Assembly (NCBI GenBank): GCA_963831235.1
Contig: CAWHPS010000035.1
Span: 231,512-295,511 of the forward strand
Reading direction: 5' to 3'
DNA: 64,000 bases
Origin: CAWHPS01 sp963831235
Lineage (GTDB): Bacteria > Fibrobacterota > OXYB2-FULL-49-7 > JAEUSG01
The position numbers were made by a program, and so were the translations under genes. Positions 25,864-35,195 of this stretch are shown here, piece after piece; positions within the stretch are counted from its first letter, which is position 1, and every line of letters starts with the position of its first letter. A model generated the notes under the pieces. That model was not told the origin of the DNA, did no database searches, and saw only the letters and a program-made list of their open reading frames with translations.

Positions 25864-27036
25864 TCAATTTGCCAGCTTATCGAATAAGGCAGGATCTTCA
25901 GAAGAAATAATTTCAACTCCGTCAATGGTATAACTATCCTGGCCGCCATAAATTATGCATGCCCGGCTGCAATCAAGCTCTGTTGCAGCAAACCGAATGG
26001 TCTTTAACCAATCCTTATCAGGTCTTTCTCCAAGCTTTATTTCAACGGCGGTTCGTTTGGAACCCCAATCAATAATTAAATCACATTCCTGGCCGGTTTG
26101 TGTCCGAAAAAAACCATAGGTCGGTGCACTGTCGCCGGATCCAAGGTTCTTTATTATTTCATGAATAATAAATCCTTCGAATGATGTGCCTCGGGCCGGA
26201 TTGTTTAACAGGTCGTTAGAATTTCTGATTCCAAGGAGATAGTGAAGCATTCCGGTATCACAAAGATATAAGCGTGGTGCTTTAATAAGCCTCTTTTTAA
26301 GATTTGCATGATATGAAGGAAGCCTGCGGACTAAAAATGCTCCTTCAAGAATGGATAGATATTTGTCAACAGTATGATAATTCAACCCCAAAGCATTTCC
26401 GAGGCTGGAAAGATTTAACAGTCCACCATGCATATGCGCAGCCATTCGCAAAACACGGAGCATAACTACACCATCAGCGCCGGTTTGGTAGCGGGTCAGA
26501 TCGCGTTCAACAAATGTGCGTATGTATGAATCGTACCATCGAAATCTAAGTTCAGGATCCGTCATTGATGCTGTTTCGGGAAATAAACCACGGACCCAGA
26601 GTTCTTTTAGCGGGACTACAGGTTCGGCTGTAGCGCACTCTTTAAAAGAGAGAAGCTGTAAGTCAAGTATTGCAATACGTCCTGCAAGGGTTTCGGATAC
26701 GTTTTTCATTATAAATGGATGAGCCGAACCAAGAAGAAGAAAGCGATGATTGCGTTTTCTATCTTCGTCAATCACAACTTTCAGTGATGGAAAGAGTTCT
26801 GGTATCAATTGAATTTCATCAAGTATTGCGAATGTGTCAAGGTTTCGCAAGAAACTTTCAGGTGATAGTTTTACTCTTGCTTGTAAATCCAAACTCTCTA
26901 GATCAAAGTATTTTGCATCACTGAAGGTCTGCTTTGAAAGTGAGGTTTTTCCAGCTTGTCGAGGACCCAAAATAAGAATACCTGGGAAATTATCTGCCAG
27001 GTAGATTAACTCTTTTTCACATTTTCTTTGCCACAT
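25864..27036 (-). CDS. AAA ATPase with DUF4143 domain
   Basis: The 390-aa protein has Walker A GPRQAGKT (24-31) and Walker B FAILDE (69-74), then a winged-helix-like region (LGNALGLNYHTVDKYLSIL) and a C-terminal DUF4143 domain with FEGFIIHEIIKNL, ECDLIIDWG and AVEIKLG. The D...ExK spacing in the last two resembles a PD-(D/E)xK nuclease fold, as noted for this family. The biological role is not established. Next to two toxin-antitoxin pairs it forms part of an accessory patch. A second member, less than 35% similar by eye, is at 48,097. Confidence 0.88.
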   Translation of the reverse strand: MWQRKCEKELIYLADNFPGILILGPRQAGKTSLSKQTFSDAKYFDLESLDLQARVKLSPESFLRNLDTFAILDEIQLIPELFPSLKVVIDEDRKRNHRFLLLGSAHPFIMKNVSETLAGRIAILDLQLLSFKECATAEPVVPLKELWVRGLFPETASMTDPELRFRWYDSYIRTFVERDLTRYQTGADGVVMLRVLRMAAHMHGGLLNLSSLGNALGLNYHTVDKYLSILEGAFLVRRLPSYHANLKKRLIKAPRLYLCDTGMLHYLLGIRNSNDLLNNPARGTSFEGFIIHEIIKNLGSGDSAPTYGFFRTQTGQECDLIIDWGSKRTAVEIKLGERPDKDWLKTIRFAATELDCSRACIIYGGQDSYTIDGVEIISSEDPALFDKLAN

Positions 27037-27042
27037 AATTAT

Positions 27043-27116
27043 AATATAGTATTTTAAATACTATATTACAATATTATATTGAGCTTTATTTAGATTAAAT
27101 AGTATTGTTAATACTA
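27043..27116 (-). promoter_or_regulatory. Tandem operators upstream of the DUF4143 ATPase
   Basis: Two copies of TAGTATT-N3-AATACTA are at 27,047-27,063 and 27,100-27,116, offset by 53 bp. The first copy extends to perfect 12-bp arms (27,043-27,067) around a single central base. They sit 7 and 64 bp before the ATPase start codon, so a bound dimeric repressor would block transcription or translation start. Confidence 0.6.
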
Positions 27117-27175
27117 AATGTATTTTGCCATTGATAAATAATGAGTTAGGTTTATAACAGTTAAATTCAATAGCA

Positions 27176-28846
27176 TTACAAATGGCCGCAGTCCTGTGAC
27201 AATCTCCAGTCATCTTTGGTTGTCCAGGCGGCGCGGTTCGAATCAAGCCAAGCTGCAATGGGCGTGGAAAGATTGCACAGTTGGTTATTGTGCATGGCGA
27301 AATAGCCCAGCTTTTTCAAATTCACGATACTTGAAGGAAGATCGGTGAGTCCGTTGCCTGTTGCGATTAAACCCCACAATTCCGTGAGATTGCCGATTGA
27401 ATCAGGCAACGCGCCGATTGGGTTTCTGGACATATTGATTTGTGTCAGCGCACGGCATTGGCAAATTTCTTCGGGTAACCCGGAAAGCTGGTTGGAATAG
27501 ATCATCAAGAGCGACAGTTTTGTCAAGCGGCCGATGGATGCCGGGATTTCAGTGATTTGATTATAGTCAGCGGCGAAGTAGTTCAGATTTGAGCAGTCCC
27601 CGATATTTGAAGGCAGGTGCCGGATGGCATTGTCGAAGATCACAAGTTTGGTCAGGTTTTTGAGCCGGCTCATTTCTTCCGGCAGGTCGGTGAGGTCACA
27701 GCAGTAGGCATAAAGGGTCTGCAATTGACCTAACTGGCCAATCTCTTTCGGAAAAGCTGTGAGGGGGTTGTGGTAGAGGGACAAATAGACCAAGGAAGAG
27801 CATTTGCCTATTTCCGGAGGCAAAGAGGTCAGTTTATTGTAACCAAGACAAAGACTTTTAATGGCAGTTAGTTTGCCGATATCTCCGGGCATGGTTGTCA
27901 GGCCAAAGTTCGACATATTGATCTCGACGATTCTGCCGGAAGAGACACAAGCGACTTTTCTGACTGGCATAGTGTCGTATCCATTGGCATCCAGGATGGC
28001 GCGTACAGCCAGGGAATCAGTCCTAAAATTAGATTCATCAAAAGAACCGTTGATGACAAGGGTCCCAATTTGCCCAATCACAACCTGTATGGAGGCCGTG
28101 CCGGACGGGGGCGTGTCAGGGCCTACCCAGCGGAGTACAAGGGTATAGCTTTTATCCTCACCGGGCAGGGCTATCAATACAGTGTCAGCGCTGTAAAGCA
28201 GCGCTGTCTGGCCAAAGCGCACACCATAAGCATTGAGCGTTATTTTATTCATAGCGCCTGTTGAAAGATAATCAAAGGCTAGTTGCAGTGTCCCGCCAAT
28301 ACGGCTGTCCTGCACAAAAGTTTCCGAAGCCACGCTCTGACCATTCACCAAAAGTTCGCACCGGTTTATGCTTTCCGGGATTCCGAAGAAATTCGCCTTG
28401 AGCATGGAGTAATCAGCATCCAGGTCAAGAGACACAGCTGTTGTTTTTCCAGCTTCGACCCGGAAGGCTTTTCCACCCGAATGGACAACCACACCCTTGG
28501 CATCTTCGGTCAAAGCTGTAAGGGTCCATTCCTTATCACAGGCCAGCTTGCTATAGGTTTTCATAATTGTTTTGGCCTGATTTCCGGTGAGGATAATCGT
28601 ATCCGCGATCAACTTATCATTACCGGATTTAATGTTAACGATGACCTTGGCAAGGTCAATGGTGACGGTTGCTGCGGTTTTACCCAGGGAACCTACACGC
28701 CCCAGGTTTATATTCACGTCGGCTGAACCGGTTTCAGGGGTAAACCCGGTTGGAGCCTTTGAACAACCAGCCGACAATACCATCATGGATAGAGTGATTA
28801 CCATACCAGTCAGAACTAACTTGATTCTTTTAGAAGCAGAACACAT
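27176..28846 (-). CDS. Lipoprotein with shared N-module and leucine-rich repeats
   Basis: The 556-aa protein has lipobox LSAGC (Cys28) and an AAGGAGG ribosome site. Residues about 30-270 form a beta-rich module almost identical at its start to the neighbour at 28,933-30,668. A segment TDSLAVRAILDANG (about 280) then leads into about eight leucine-rich repeats (about 310-530; for example LVYLSLYHNPLTAFPKEIG and LTQINMSRNPIGALPDSIG). The LRR part resembles that of the cassette-2 lipoprotein. It is likely a surface recognition protein. Confidence 0.88.
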   Translation of the reverse strand: MCSASKRIKLVLTGMVITLSMMVLSAGCSKAPTGFTPETGSADVNINLGRVGSLGKTAATVTIDLAKVIVNIKSGNDKLIADTIILTGNQAKTIMKTYSKLACDKEWTLTALTEDAKGVVVHSGGKAFRVEAGKTTAVSLDLDADYSMLKANFFGIPESINRCELLVNGQSVASETFVQDSRIGGTLQLAFDYLSTGAMNKITLNAYGVRFGQTALLYSADTVLIALPGEDKSYTLVLRWVGPDTPPSGTASIQVVIGQIGTLVINGSFDESNFRTDSLAVRAILDANGYDTMPVRKVACVSSGRIVEINMSNFGLTTMPGDIGKLTAIKSLCLGYNKLTSLPPEIGKCSSLVYLSLYHNPLTAFPKEIGQLGQLQTLYAYCCDLTDLPEEMSRLKNLTKLVIFDNAIRHLPSNIGDCSNLNYFAADYNQITEIPASIGRLTKLSLLMIYSNQLSGLPEEICQCRALTQINMSRNPIGALPDSIGNLTELWGLIATGNGLTDLPSSIVNLKKLGYFAMHNNQLCNLSTPIAAWLDSNRAAWTTKDDWRLSQDCGHL

Positions 28847-28932
28847 CAGAAACCTCCTTGAAAAAGTTGTGCCTTTACAGGTGCCGTCTTTATTTTGTAT
28901 TCAATGAACTTTTTATGTTACAGGTAACATCG

Positions 28933-30668
28933 CTATTTTGAAAAATAATGCAATCCCTTATTACTTGCCACCCAAGTTCCGTTATCATCAAAGGCAAAAT
29001 CATTGATCAAGGCTTGACTCGGCCAATCCATGACCTGCCAATCATTTCCATTGATTTTTAGCAGTGCCCCCGGATGCGCGCCCCCACCTGTGGCCACCCA
29101 AATTTGCCCGGATTTGTCAACTCCCATCTTACAAACAAACATTCCCGGTAATTTTGAATTCGACGTTGTATAGACAGTAAAGGAATCTCCGCTCTTTTTG
29201 ATTAGACCATCCCCGTAATAGCCGTACCACAAGTTATTATCCTTATCCTCGGCCATGTCATAACAATTATTTGTCCCAGTGCCGCTCCAAAGATTGTCTG
29301 CGCCACTTCGGTCAAAATGCCATTCTGTTCCATCAAAATAGGCCGTGCTATAGGAAGTGTTGCCCCAACCCGTTGCCCATACATTTTTTGCATGGTCGAG
29401 AAAAAAAGCATAAATGGGACCAGGATATGATATTTTATGTGTCGTGCATTGGGTTCCCTTATATTCCCAAACTCCACACCAGGCACCTACCCAGATATTG
29501 CCATCAGCATCCGTAAGTAAAGCTGAAATGTCATTACAGGTTGGGCCCCGATTTGCATAAAAAACTGATCCGCTTAAAAAGGATGTCCATTTCCCCTCTT
29601 TAAAATATGCCAGACTCCAGATTCCCCACCTGCCCACAGATTGCCGGAACTGTCAAGGGTCATGCATTGAATGAAGCGAATCGGTACTCTGGCATTTTCA
29701 GTAGTGTAAATCGTGTATTCTGATGTTTTCCTATTGTAACGGATAATTTTATCCTGCTTTTCAGAATACCAATTGGTTCCTGTCCAGATATAATCCCCAT
29801 CCAATTCAATGGTTGTCACTCTCTCATCCTTCATCAATTCTATAAGTGAATTGGGTTTTCTTATTAATCCGTTGACCGTGACGGTCCCCACAGGCCCAAA
29901 GGAAATTGTCATGACTATCTGACCGGATGGCAGGACATTCGGCCCAACCCATTTAAGGATTACCGTGTAATTCGCATTAATCCCAGGAAGCGGGGTTATC
30001 ATTGTATCTCCCGTGTAGAGCAGACTATTGATACCATACATTTCGCCATAAACATCAAGCTTAATCCTCTGGCTGACATTTGTTTCCAAATAATCATAGG
30101 ACAATCCGATCGTATCACCTAAAAGGCTTTGCTTGGTGAATTCAATATCATCCACTTTAATGCCATCAATTAATAATTGGCATCGGGTTACACTATCAGG
30201 GATGGGGCAAAAATGGGCGACCAGCATTGAATAAATGGCATTCAGGTCAAGGGACACAGCGGTGGTCTTTCCAGCCTCAACCCTGAAAGCCTTTCCGCCT
30301 GAATGAACGACTACGCCCTTGGCGTCTTCGGTCCAAACTGTGAGGGTCCATTCTTTATCACAAGTCAATTTGTCATAGGTTTTCATCACGGTGCGGCCCT
30401 GATTCCCAGAAAGGATAATTGTATCCGCGATCACCTTATCATTACCGGATGTAATGCTAACGATGACCTTGGTAAGGTCGATGGTGACGGTTGCTGCGGT
30501 TTTACCCAGGGAACCTACACGTCCCAGGTTTATGGTTACGTCGGCTGAACCGGTTTCAGGGGTAAACCCGGTTGGGGTCTTTGAGCATCCTGTCGACAAT
30601 ACCATCATAGATAGAGAGATTACCATACCAGCCAGAACCACCTTGATTCTTTTGAAAGCAGAACACAT
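28933..30668 (-). pseudogene. Lipoprotein with shared N-module and beta-propeller, frameshifted
   Basis: Residues 1 to about 270 duplicate the N-module of the gene at 27,176 (same lipobox Cys28, same AAGGAGG site, near-identical first 100 residues). The C-terminal part instead is a beta-propeller of two-component-regulator type (DSSGNLWAGGESGVW, TDADGNIWVGAWCGVWEY, VDKSGQIWVATGGG). The frame breaks at about 29,605-29,613: the first frame stops at 29,574 while the propeller continues one frame over to 28,933. A single missing base would restore about 578 residues. It may be a recent mutation or a consensus error; the second part has only a GTG as internal start. Confidence 0.8.
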
Positions 30669-30718
30669 GAGAGACCTCCTTGGAAAAATTGTATGCCGTA
30701 TTTATACTCTTCATTTTA

Positions 30719-31489
30719 TTAGTAAGAAACAGGGTAATATCCTCTTGTTGCCGGAGAATGAACAAACTGCGAGAACATATCCAAAAAGTTTTGTGCATAA
30801 TAATACGCAGGAGTAGATAAATCGAGTGAAATACCTGCGTAAATATCTTTATGAATTGAGGACCCAACAGATATGGTAGCTATATCCTTGATGTCAATAC
30901 CAATTGCAAGTATTGTGTTGCTGAAATCATAAGAATAGCTTGAAGAGGACGATGAATAGCACGATGTGTTCTCGGTTTTAATATAAGGAAGGATAACTAA
31001 TAAAGAAGTTCGCCTAATGATTTTATTTTCATATGACAAAATTGATTGATCATATTTGTGAAGTTGCATGAGAATGGAAGAATCAACTTTTGCTAAATTA
31101 AAAAGATCGTAGTTTTCAGCTTGATGTATCATAGCGTGAAGGTGACCGGGTTGAGGTAATTTCGGATTCATAATGTTTGCTTTTATAGCAAAAAAGTAAG
31201 TACCACTCGACTTGTCGTTCTTATGATTGCGAAAAAGGCCGCCACCAAAGTGAAATTCATAATTCATACGATCGTTATAATGGGATTCAATTTGATTCAA
31301 TAGATAGTTTAAGTTGTTTTTTGCCTGGAATAAGTTAAGTTTGTCAATTACATTTCCAGATGCAGAATCATTAATATCGGCTGTCAATTGAAGACTGGAT
31401 TGAGTACTATTTTGAGAGCGGTAGTCTGGAATGGGTTGGGCAATACATACTGCTACAAGTATTGCGAGGGCGATAAGTACATTTTTCAT
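30719..31489 (-). CDS. Exported protein of unknown function, 256 aa
   Basis: A signal peptide (about 1-18, ending ...VCIA-Q) is followed by a 238-residue mature protein with no recognised family. It has a Ser-run (TSCYSSSSSSYSYDF, about 178-192), a helical part (LFQAKNNLNYLLNQIESHY) and strand-like segments near the end (SVGSSIHKDIYAGISLDL). It precedes the frameshifted propeller gene by 50 bp and may share its transcript. The pattern could fit an outer-membrane-associated protein, with low certainty. Confidence 0.72.
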   Translation of the reverse strand: MKNVLIALAILVAVCIAQPIPDYRSQNSTQSSLQLTADINDSASGNVIDKLNLFQAKNNLNYLLNQIESHYNDRMNYEFHFGGGLFRNHKNDKSSGTYFFAIKANIMNPKLPQPGHLHAMIHQAENYDLFNLAKVDSSILMQLHKYDQSILSYENKIIRRTSLLVILPYIKTENTSCYSSSSSSYSYDFSNTILAIGIDIKDIATISVGSSIHKDIYAGISLDLSTPAYYYAQNFLDMFSQFVHSPATRGYYPVSY

Positions 31490-31603
31490 GGAATGGCCTC
31501 TTTATAATGGTTAATAGGGATTGAAGCATTATTTGTCTTTTCGCTGCCGCCATTTTTTTCTTTGCAGCCCAGTCTGCGCACAACCTTCAGCTTTAAATCG
31601 GTC

Positions 31604-32623
31604 TTATGGGCACTTCGCCCCTCCCAATGTCCATGTTTCTTTATTTAATTCGAGAATGAAAAAAAGATATTGCCCAGGGGCCATGACAATTTTAATGCAG
31701 ATGTATTCCTTATTTACAGCGATCCCTAGACTTTCAACCCAGGACCTGGACGCTTTACCGGCGCGGGATCTGAAGTTAATAAGTTGACCCGAATCTACGG
31801 GAGAAGATCCCGGCGGATTGGGAAGGAAATCAAAGCGCACATCAACAAGATCTCCACCGCAGCTGTCTTTTTCACCGGTGTTTTCAATGGAAATTATTTT
31901 TGCAATCCCTTTGTATGATGTATCGGCAAGAACAAGCGCCCTTCTTAAAACATAAAAGTCAAGTGTGATTAAGATGGTGTCTTTCGGCAGGATAGTCAGA
32001 CAGACGACAGTGTCAGGATTAATATGGAGCGATTCCGGAGAAGTCCAGGCCTGATGACCGGAATAATTATTCACTATTTGCTTTGCGTTCAAACAATATT
32101 GTCCGGGCGGGATATTTCTTATCATCAGTGTCTTTTGACTGTCCAGCACAACATAATATGGTGATCCAGTGATATAAGCAAGCCCTGTGTCAGCTTCAAG
32201 GATAGAATCCCGTAGAACTTCCCCCAAGATATTACCCTGAAACTCCAGGTTCTTCAATGTAATGGGGGTCTTAACATCGATACTTGAAAGATACTGGCCT
32301 TTGTTTTCCGTTGTGTCCCAGGCAAAAACATTGAATTTCATGCCAGCGGGTAGGGAATCGAAGGTGAACAAACCGTCCTTGTTCGTATAGGTGGTATCGG
32401 CATAGCCCGCACGAAAATAGGGCACATAATCTTCCGAGAATACAGCAACCCTGATTCCAGCTTTTAGCTTCCCATCCGCGGTTGAAACCGTGCCGGTCAG
32501 CGTATTGGGTGTTCCCGAAACATTGCCTGCCACCGGACCATTACCCTTACTGGAGCAGTTTAGCATAAAGCAGGACAGCAGAGCAAAAAGCATTGAGAAA
32601 ACCATAATGATTACCAATTTCAT
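31604..32623 (-). CDS. Carboxypeptidase-regulatory-like lipoprotein of cassette 3
   Basis: The 339-aa product has lipobox FMLNC (Cys23), then the linker SSKGNGPVAGNVSGTPNTLTG and a CarboxypepD_reg-like domain (about 40-110; GTVSTADGKLKAGIRVAVFS, DGLFTFDSLPAG). A second similar module follows (about 115-205), then a C-terminal beta-rich region. The linker matches the lipoproteins paired with TIGR02147 cassettes 1 and 2. Its ATG overlaps the TIGR02147 stop by 4 bp, indicating translational coupling. Confidence 0.85.
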   Translation of the reverse strand: MKLVIIMVFSMLFALLSCFMLNCSSKGNGPVAGNVSGTPNTLTGTVSTADGKLKAGIRVAVFSEDYVPYFRAGYADTTYTNKDGLFTFDSLPAGMKFNVFAWDTTENKGQYLSSIDVKTPITLKNLEFQGNILGEVLRDSILEADTGLAYITGSPYYVVLDSQKTLMIRNIPPGQYCLNAKQIVNNYSGHQAWTSPESLHINPDTVVCLTILPKDTILITLDFYVLRRALVLADTSYKGIAKIISIENTGEKDSCGGDLVDVRFDFLPNPPGSSPVDSGQLINFRSRAGKASRSWVESLGIAVNKEYICIKIVMAPGQYLFFILELNKETWTLGGAKCP

Positions 32624-33462
32624 TTATCCCTCCCTTTTACGCTTACCGGCTTTGACATTGGAAAACATTGGAGATTAAGCTGATAAACCCGGTCAGCGGG
32701 TTCATCGTTAATGGCAATTCTGGATATCTTGTTCCTGAATTCAATAATTTCCTTTTTAATCTCGGTGAGGCCTTTTTCCGATATACCAAGCGTCAAGGTG
32801 GTGATATCTCTGGCCTCTTTCGGGAAGCGATCCAAGGCTTCCCATGCCAACTTCATGGTTTCCTGCTGATAATTTGTAATGGCTAGTGATTGAACGGACT
32901 CGGCGGCATTAATGGCAACTGATGCAAGCTTAAAGGAACCATCCTCTTTTTTCTCTATGAGTTTTAGTCTTTCAAGAAGGGTAACGGATTTCCTTGCCTC
33001 AGCTTCGGTTATGGCTGGCGACAAAGATTGTGCTAGCAATTTGAAATCATCCTTAAAATTGATCAGTCCTATTATTGATCGAATGACGCTATGATACCAC
33101 ACTGAATAATATTCAAATTTATCCTCCTGCAGAGTTTCCGTCTTAAAGGCCTTGCGAATGGCGGCAATTTCATTATAGTATAAATTTTGTTCTTCGCGTT
33201 TTTTTGCCTGGTTGAAAAAAACAAGATTTTCAAAATAAAGCGCTTCTGTTTTACTGTGCTTAAGCACAATAGAAATTTTATTCGCAGTAATCTTTGAAAG
33301 CCCCTTCTTCCCCTGGATGATGGAGGTGAGCCATGAGGATGAATTAACCCCTGCTTGTCTCGCGAACCATCGGTTTGAGATAAATCCGGCTTTTTTCTTT
33401 TCAAGAATATAATCCTTTAAGTATTTCCGGTAATCCGTATAGTTTGTTATTGAATTCATCAA
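32620..33462 (-). CDS. TIGR02147 family protein, putative regulator, cassette 3
   Basis: The 280-aa paralogue has YRKYLKDYILEKKKAGF, SNRWFARQAGVNSSSW, GKKGLSKIT, TEALYFENLVFFNQAKK and YYSVWYHSVIRSI, collinear with the other two copies. It is the most divergent of the three in the HTH-like region (GKKGLS instead of GKRNLT), so target specificity may differ. It overlaps its lipoprotein gene by 4 bp. A promoter with an upstream palindrome is present. Confidence 0.9.
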   Translation of the reverse strand: MMNSITNYTDYRKYLKDYILEKKKAGFISNRWFARQAGVNSSSWLTSIIQGKKGLSKITANKISIVLKHSKTEALYFENLVFFNQAKKREEQNLYYNEIAAIRKAFKTETLQEDKFEYYSVWYHSVIRSIIGLINFKDDFKLLAQSLSPAITEAEARKSVTLLERLKLIEKKEDGSFKLASVAINAAESVQSLAITNYQQETMKLAWEALDRFPKEARDITTLTLGISEKGLTEIKKEIIEFRNKISRIAINDEPADRVYQLNLQCFPMSKPVSVKGRDK

Positions 33463-33503
33463 AGACCCTCATTATAGAGATAGAATTACTTATCTTGTTG
33501 AAC

Positions 33504-33567
33504 AATATATCTATATTTCATGCATTTATCAACATTTAGATTATTTTATCGCTCACCATAGTGAGCA
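33504..33567 (-). promoter_or_regulatory. Promoter and palindromic operator of TIGR02147 cassette 3
   Basis: Reading the minus strand, TTGATA (33,532-33,527) and TATATT (33,509-33,504) form a near-consensus sigma-70 promoter with a 17-bp spacer. The palindrome GCTCAC-CATA-GTGAGC (33,552-33,567) ends 19 bp upstream of the -35 box. Cassette 2 has a related CTCA/TGAG palindrome 18 bp upstream of its -35, so the arrangement is conserved. Confidence 0.6.
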
Positions 33568-33683
33568 TATAAATGAATTGGTTGTTGCATTCAATCTATG
33601 AAAGCAGGGGGGACAAAGGTGGGAATCCATTAGGGCATGTCAATATCTGTCATGAACCGTTTTGACCGTCTTCAAATTCCTCT

Positions 33684-35126
33684 TCAAATCTTTTTTTGAT
33701 CAACATGCGCGATGAATATCCCAAACAGCACCACGAAAAAAGGGTCAAGCATGACTCTCATCCTGTTGTTCTCTCCATTTTCCACAAGATTTATAACCAT
33801 GGTCATAAAAAAAATATTGAATAAAATATAGCCGACTATAATTTTCATGCTTGTATTTAAAATAGCGCTCTTCTTAATGTTAAATGCAAGCAAAGTAGAA
33901 AATACGCACAGGAAAGGGATCCCTATCAGTAAAATTAGATAAAGGTTTATTGGATGACCCTGTATGGAGATACTTGGTATTTTCCCAAGCAGTATTGCTT
34001 CGAGTTTGACAAGCTTAGGTATTTTATTTGCGTTATCAGTAACACCAAAATGATTGCTCGCAGGAACAAAATAGCAGGAGAAGGATCCTATTAATCCGCG
34101 AAAGTACCATTGTGGATAATTTAGAAGGACGTATCTTTCGTCTCTTAGATATTGGTCTGAAATGGCAATCCAGCCAAAGTGGTTAAAGTTGACGTCTCCA
34201 GTTGATTTCCTTATTTTCTTTAAGGCCGCTATCCCATCAAATCCTTTTACATTAAAATAGCTTTGGGGATATTTTTCCGGTTTTTCAAACCTGGGAATAA
34301 GGGCAATGTTGGAAAGTTTTCCTTCTGAAATCAGTGTGCTGCGGACATTATCCGGAAGCTGATTGATTGTGAGTTCCCAGAAATTCATTCCCAACCAGGT
34401 GCTCGTTGTAAATTTCCCGAAAAGGAGCTGGTTTTTCAGATACATAGAAAAAACCAGAAGCACCGTAATGCTTGCTGCCGCAATGGCCTTCTTCCTGTTT
34501 TTAGCAAGATAAATGATGAATACAGATATTAGGATTAACCAGACAAGATGGAAGATGCTCCTGGCTCCTGTCAGGAGCATAAGTGAAATAAACGTGAGGA
34601 CTAAATATGTATCCTTATTTGTTTTTATAAAACAAAAAATAAAAAGTGTGGACAATAGGAGTAGAAAAGTAAGGGGGTAGGTGTAAAACAGCCAGTTTTC
34701 ATAAAGGATGGCTTCAGGGCTTATTATAAAGATCGTTGAAAGTAGAAATGCAAGAAACTTTGGAACATTGAGTCTTATTTGCAGTTCGAACAGGATGATA
34801 TATATTGAAAACCCCAAAATCATGTAAATAAAATTAATGACAAATGAACTAAAATCCCCGAAGATTTTGAGAATGATTCCAATGCAGAGATTGTAAAGAG
34901 GCGGCTGGCAATGAAGATAGAAAAGGCTCTTTAACAACTCCGTTTTCAGAAGCTTAACATCAAGAAGCTGCCAGGTGTCATTGAGCTCGAAACCATTGAG
35001 ATGTATGCCAAAAGCAACAAAATAAACGAGCCTTGAGATGAAAAAGATAATAAGAAATAAAATAGTCCTGTTCTTTAATGAAAGTCTGGTAAAAACTATT
35101 GGCAGGTTTTTAATGTAATGCTTCAT
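33684..35126 (-). CDS. Polytopic membrane protein, GT-C glycosyltransferase-like
   Basis: The 480-aa protein has about ten hydrophobic segments and a large loop between them (about 225-345). Early in the first periplasmic loop lies an acidic motif (GFELNDTWQLLDVKLLKT), and CQPPLYNL follows, resembling the HxPPLY-type sequence of ArnT/PMT-like GT-C enzymes. These use lipid-linked sugars. I give family level only; substrate unknown. It stands alone between cassette 3 and the SpoIID-like gene. Confidence 0.72.
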   Translation of the reverse strand: MKHYIKNLPIVFTRLSLKNRTILFLIIFFISRLVYFVAFGIHLNGFELNDTWQLLDVKLLKTELLKSLFYLHCQPPLYNLCIGIILKIFGDFSSFVINFIYMILGFSIYIILFELQIRLNVPKFLAFLLSTIFIISPEAILYENWLFYTYPLTFLLLLSTLFIFCFIKTNKDTYLVLTFISLMLLTGARSIFHLVWLILISVFIIYLAKNRKKAIAAASITVLLVFSMYLKNQLLFGKFTTSTWLGMNFWELTINQLPDNVRSTLISEGKLSNIALIPRFEKPEKYPQSYFNVKGFDGIAALKKIRKSTGDVNFNHFGWIAISDQYLRDERYVLLNYPQWYFRGLIGSFSCYFVPASNHFGVTDNANKIPKLVKLEAILLGKIPSISIQGHPINLYLILLIGIPFLCVFSTLLAFNIKKSAILNTSMKIIVGYILFNIFFMTMVINLVENGENNRMRVMLDPFFVVLFGIFIAHVDQKKI

Positions 35127-35195
35127 TGCCCTTATGGTTTTCTGTTAATGATAAAGTTAGTTGAGGTTATGGGAATGCGGAAAGTATTCAATTTA

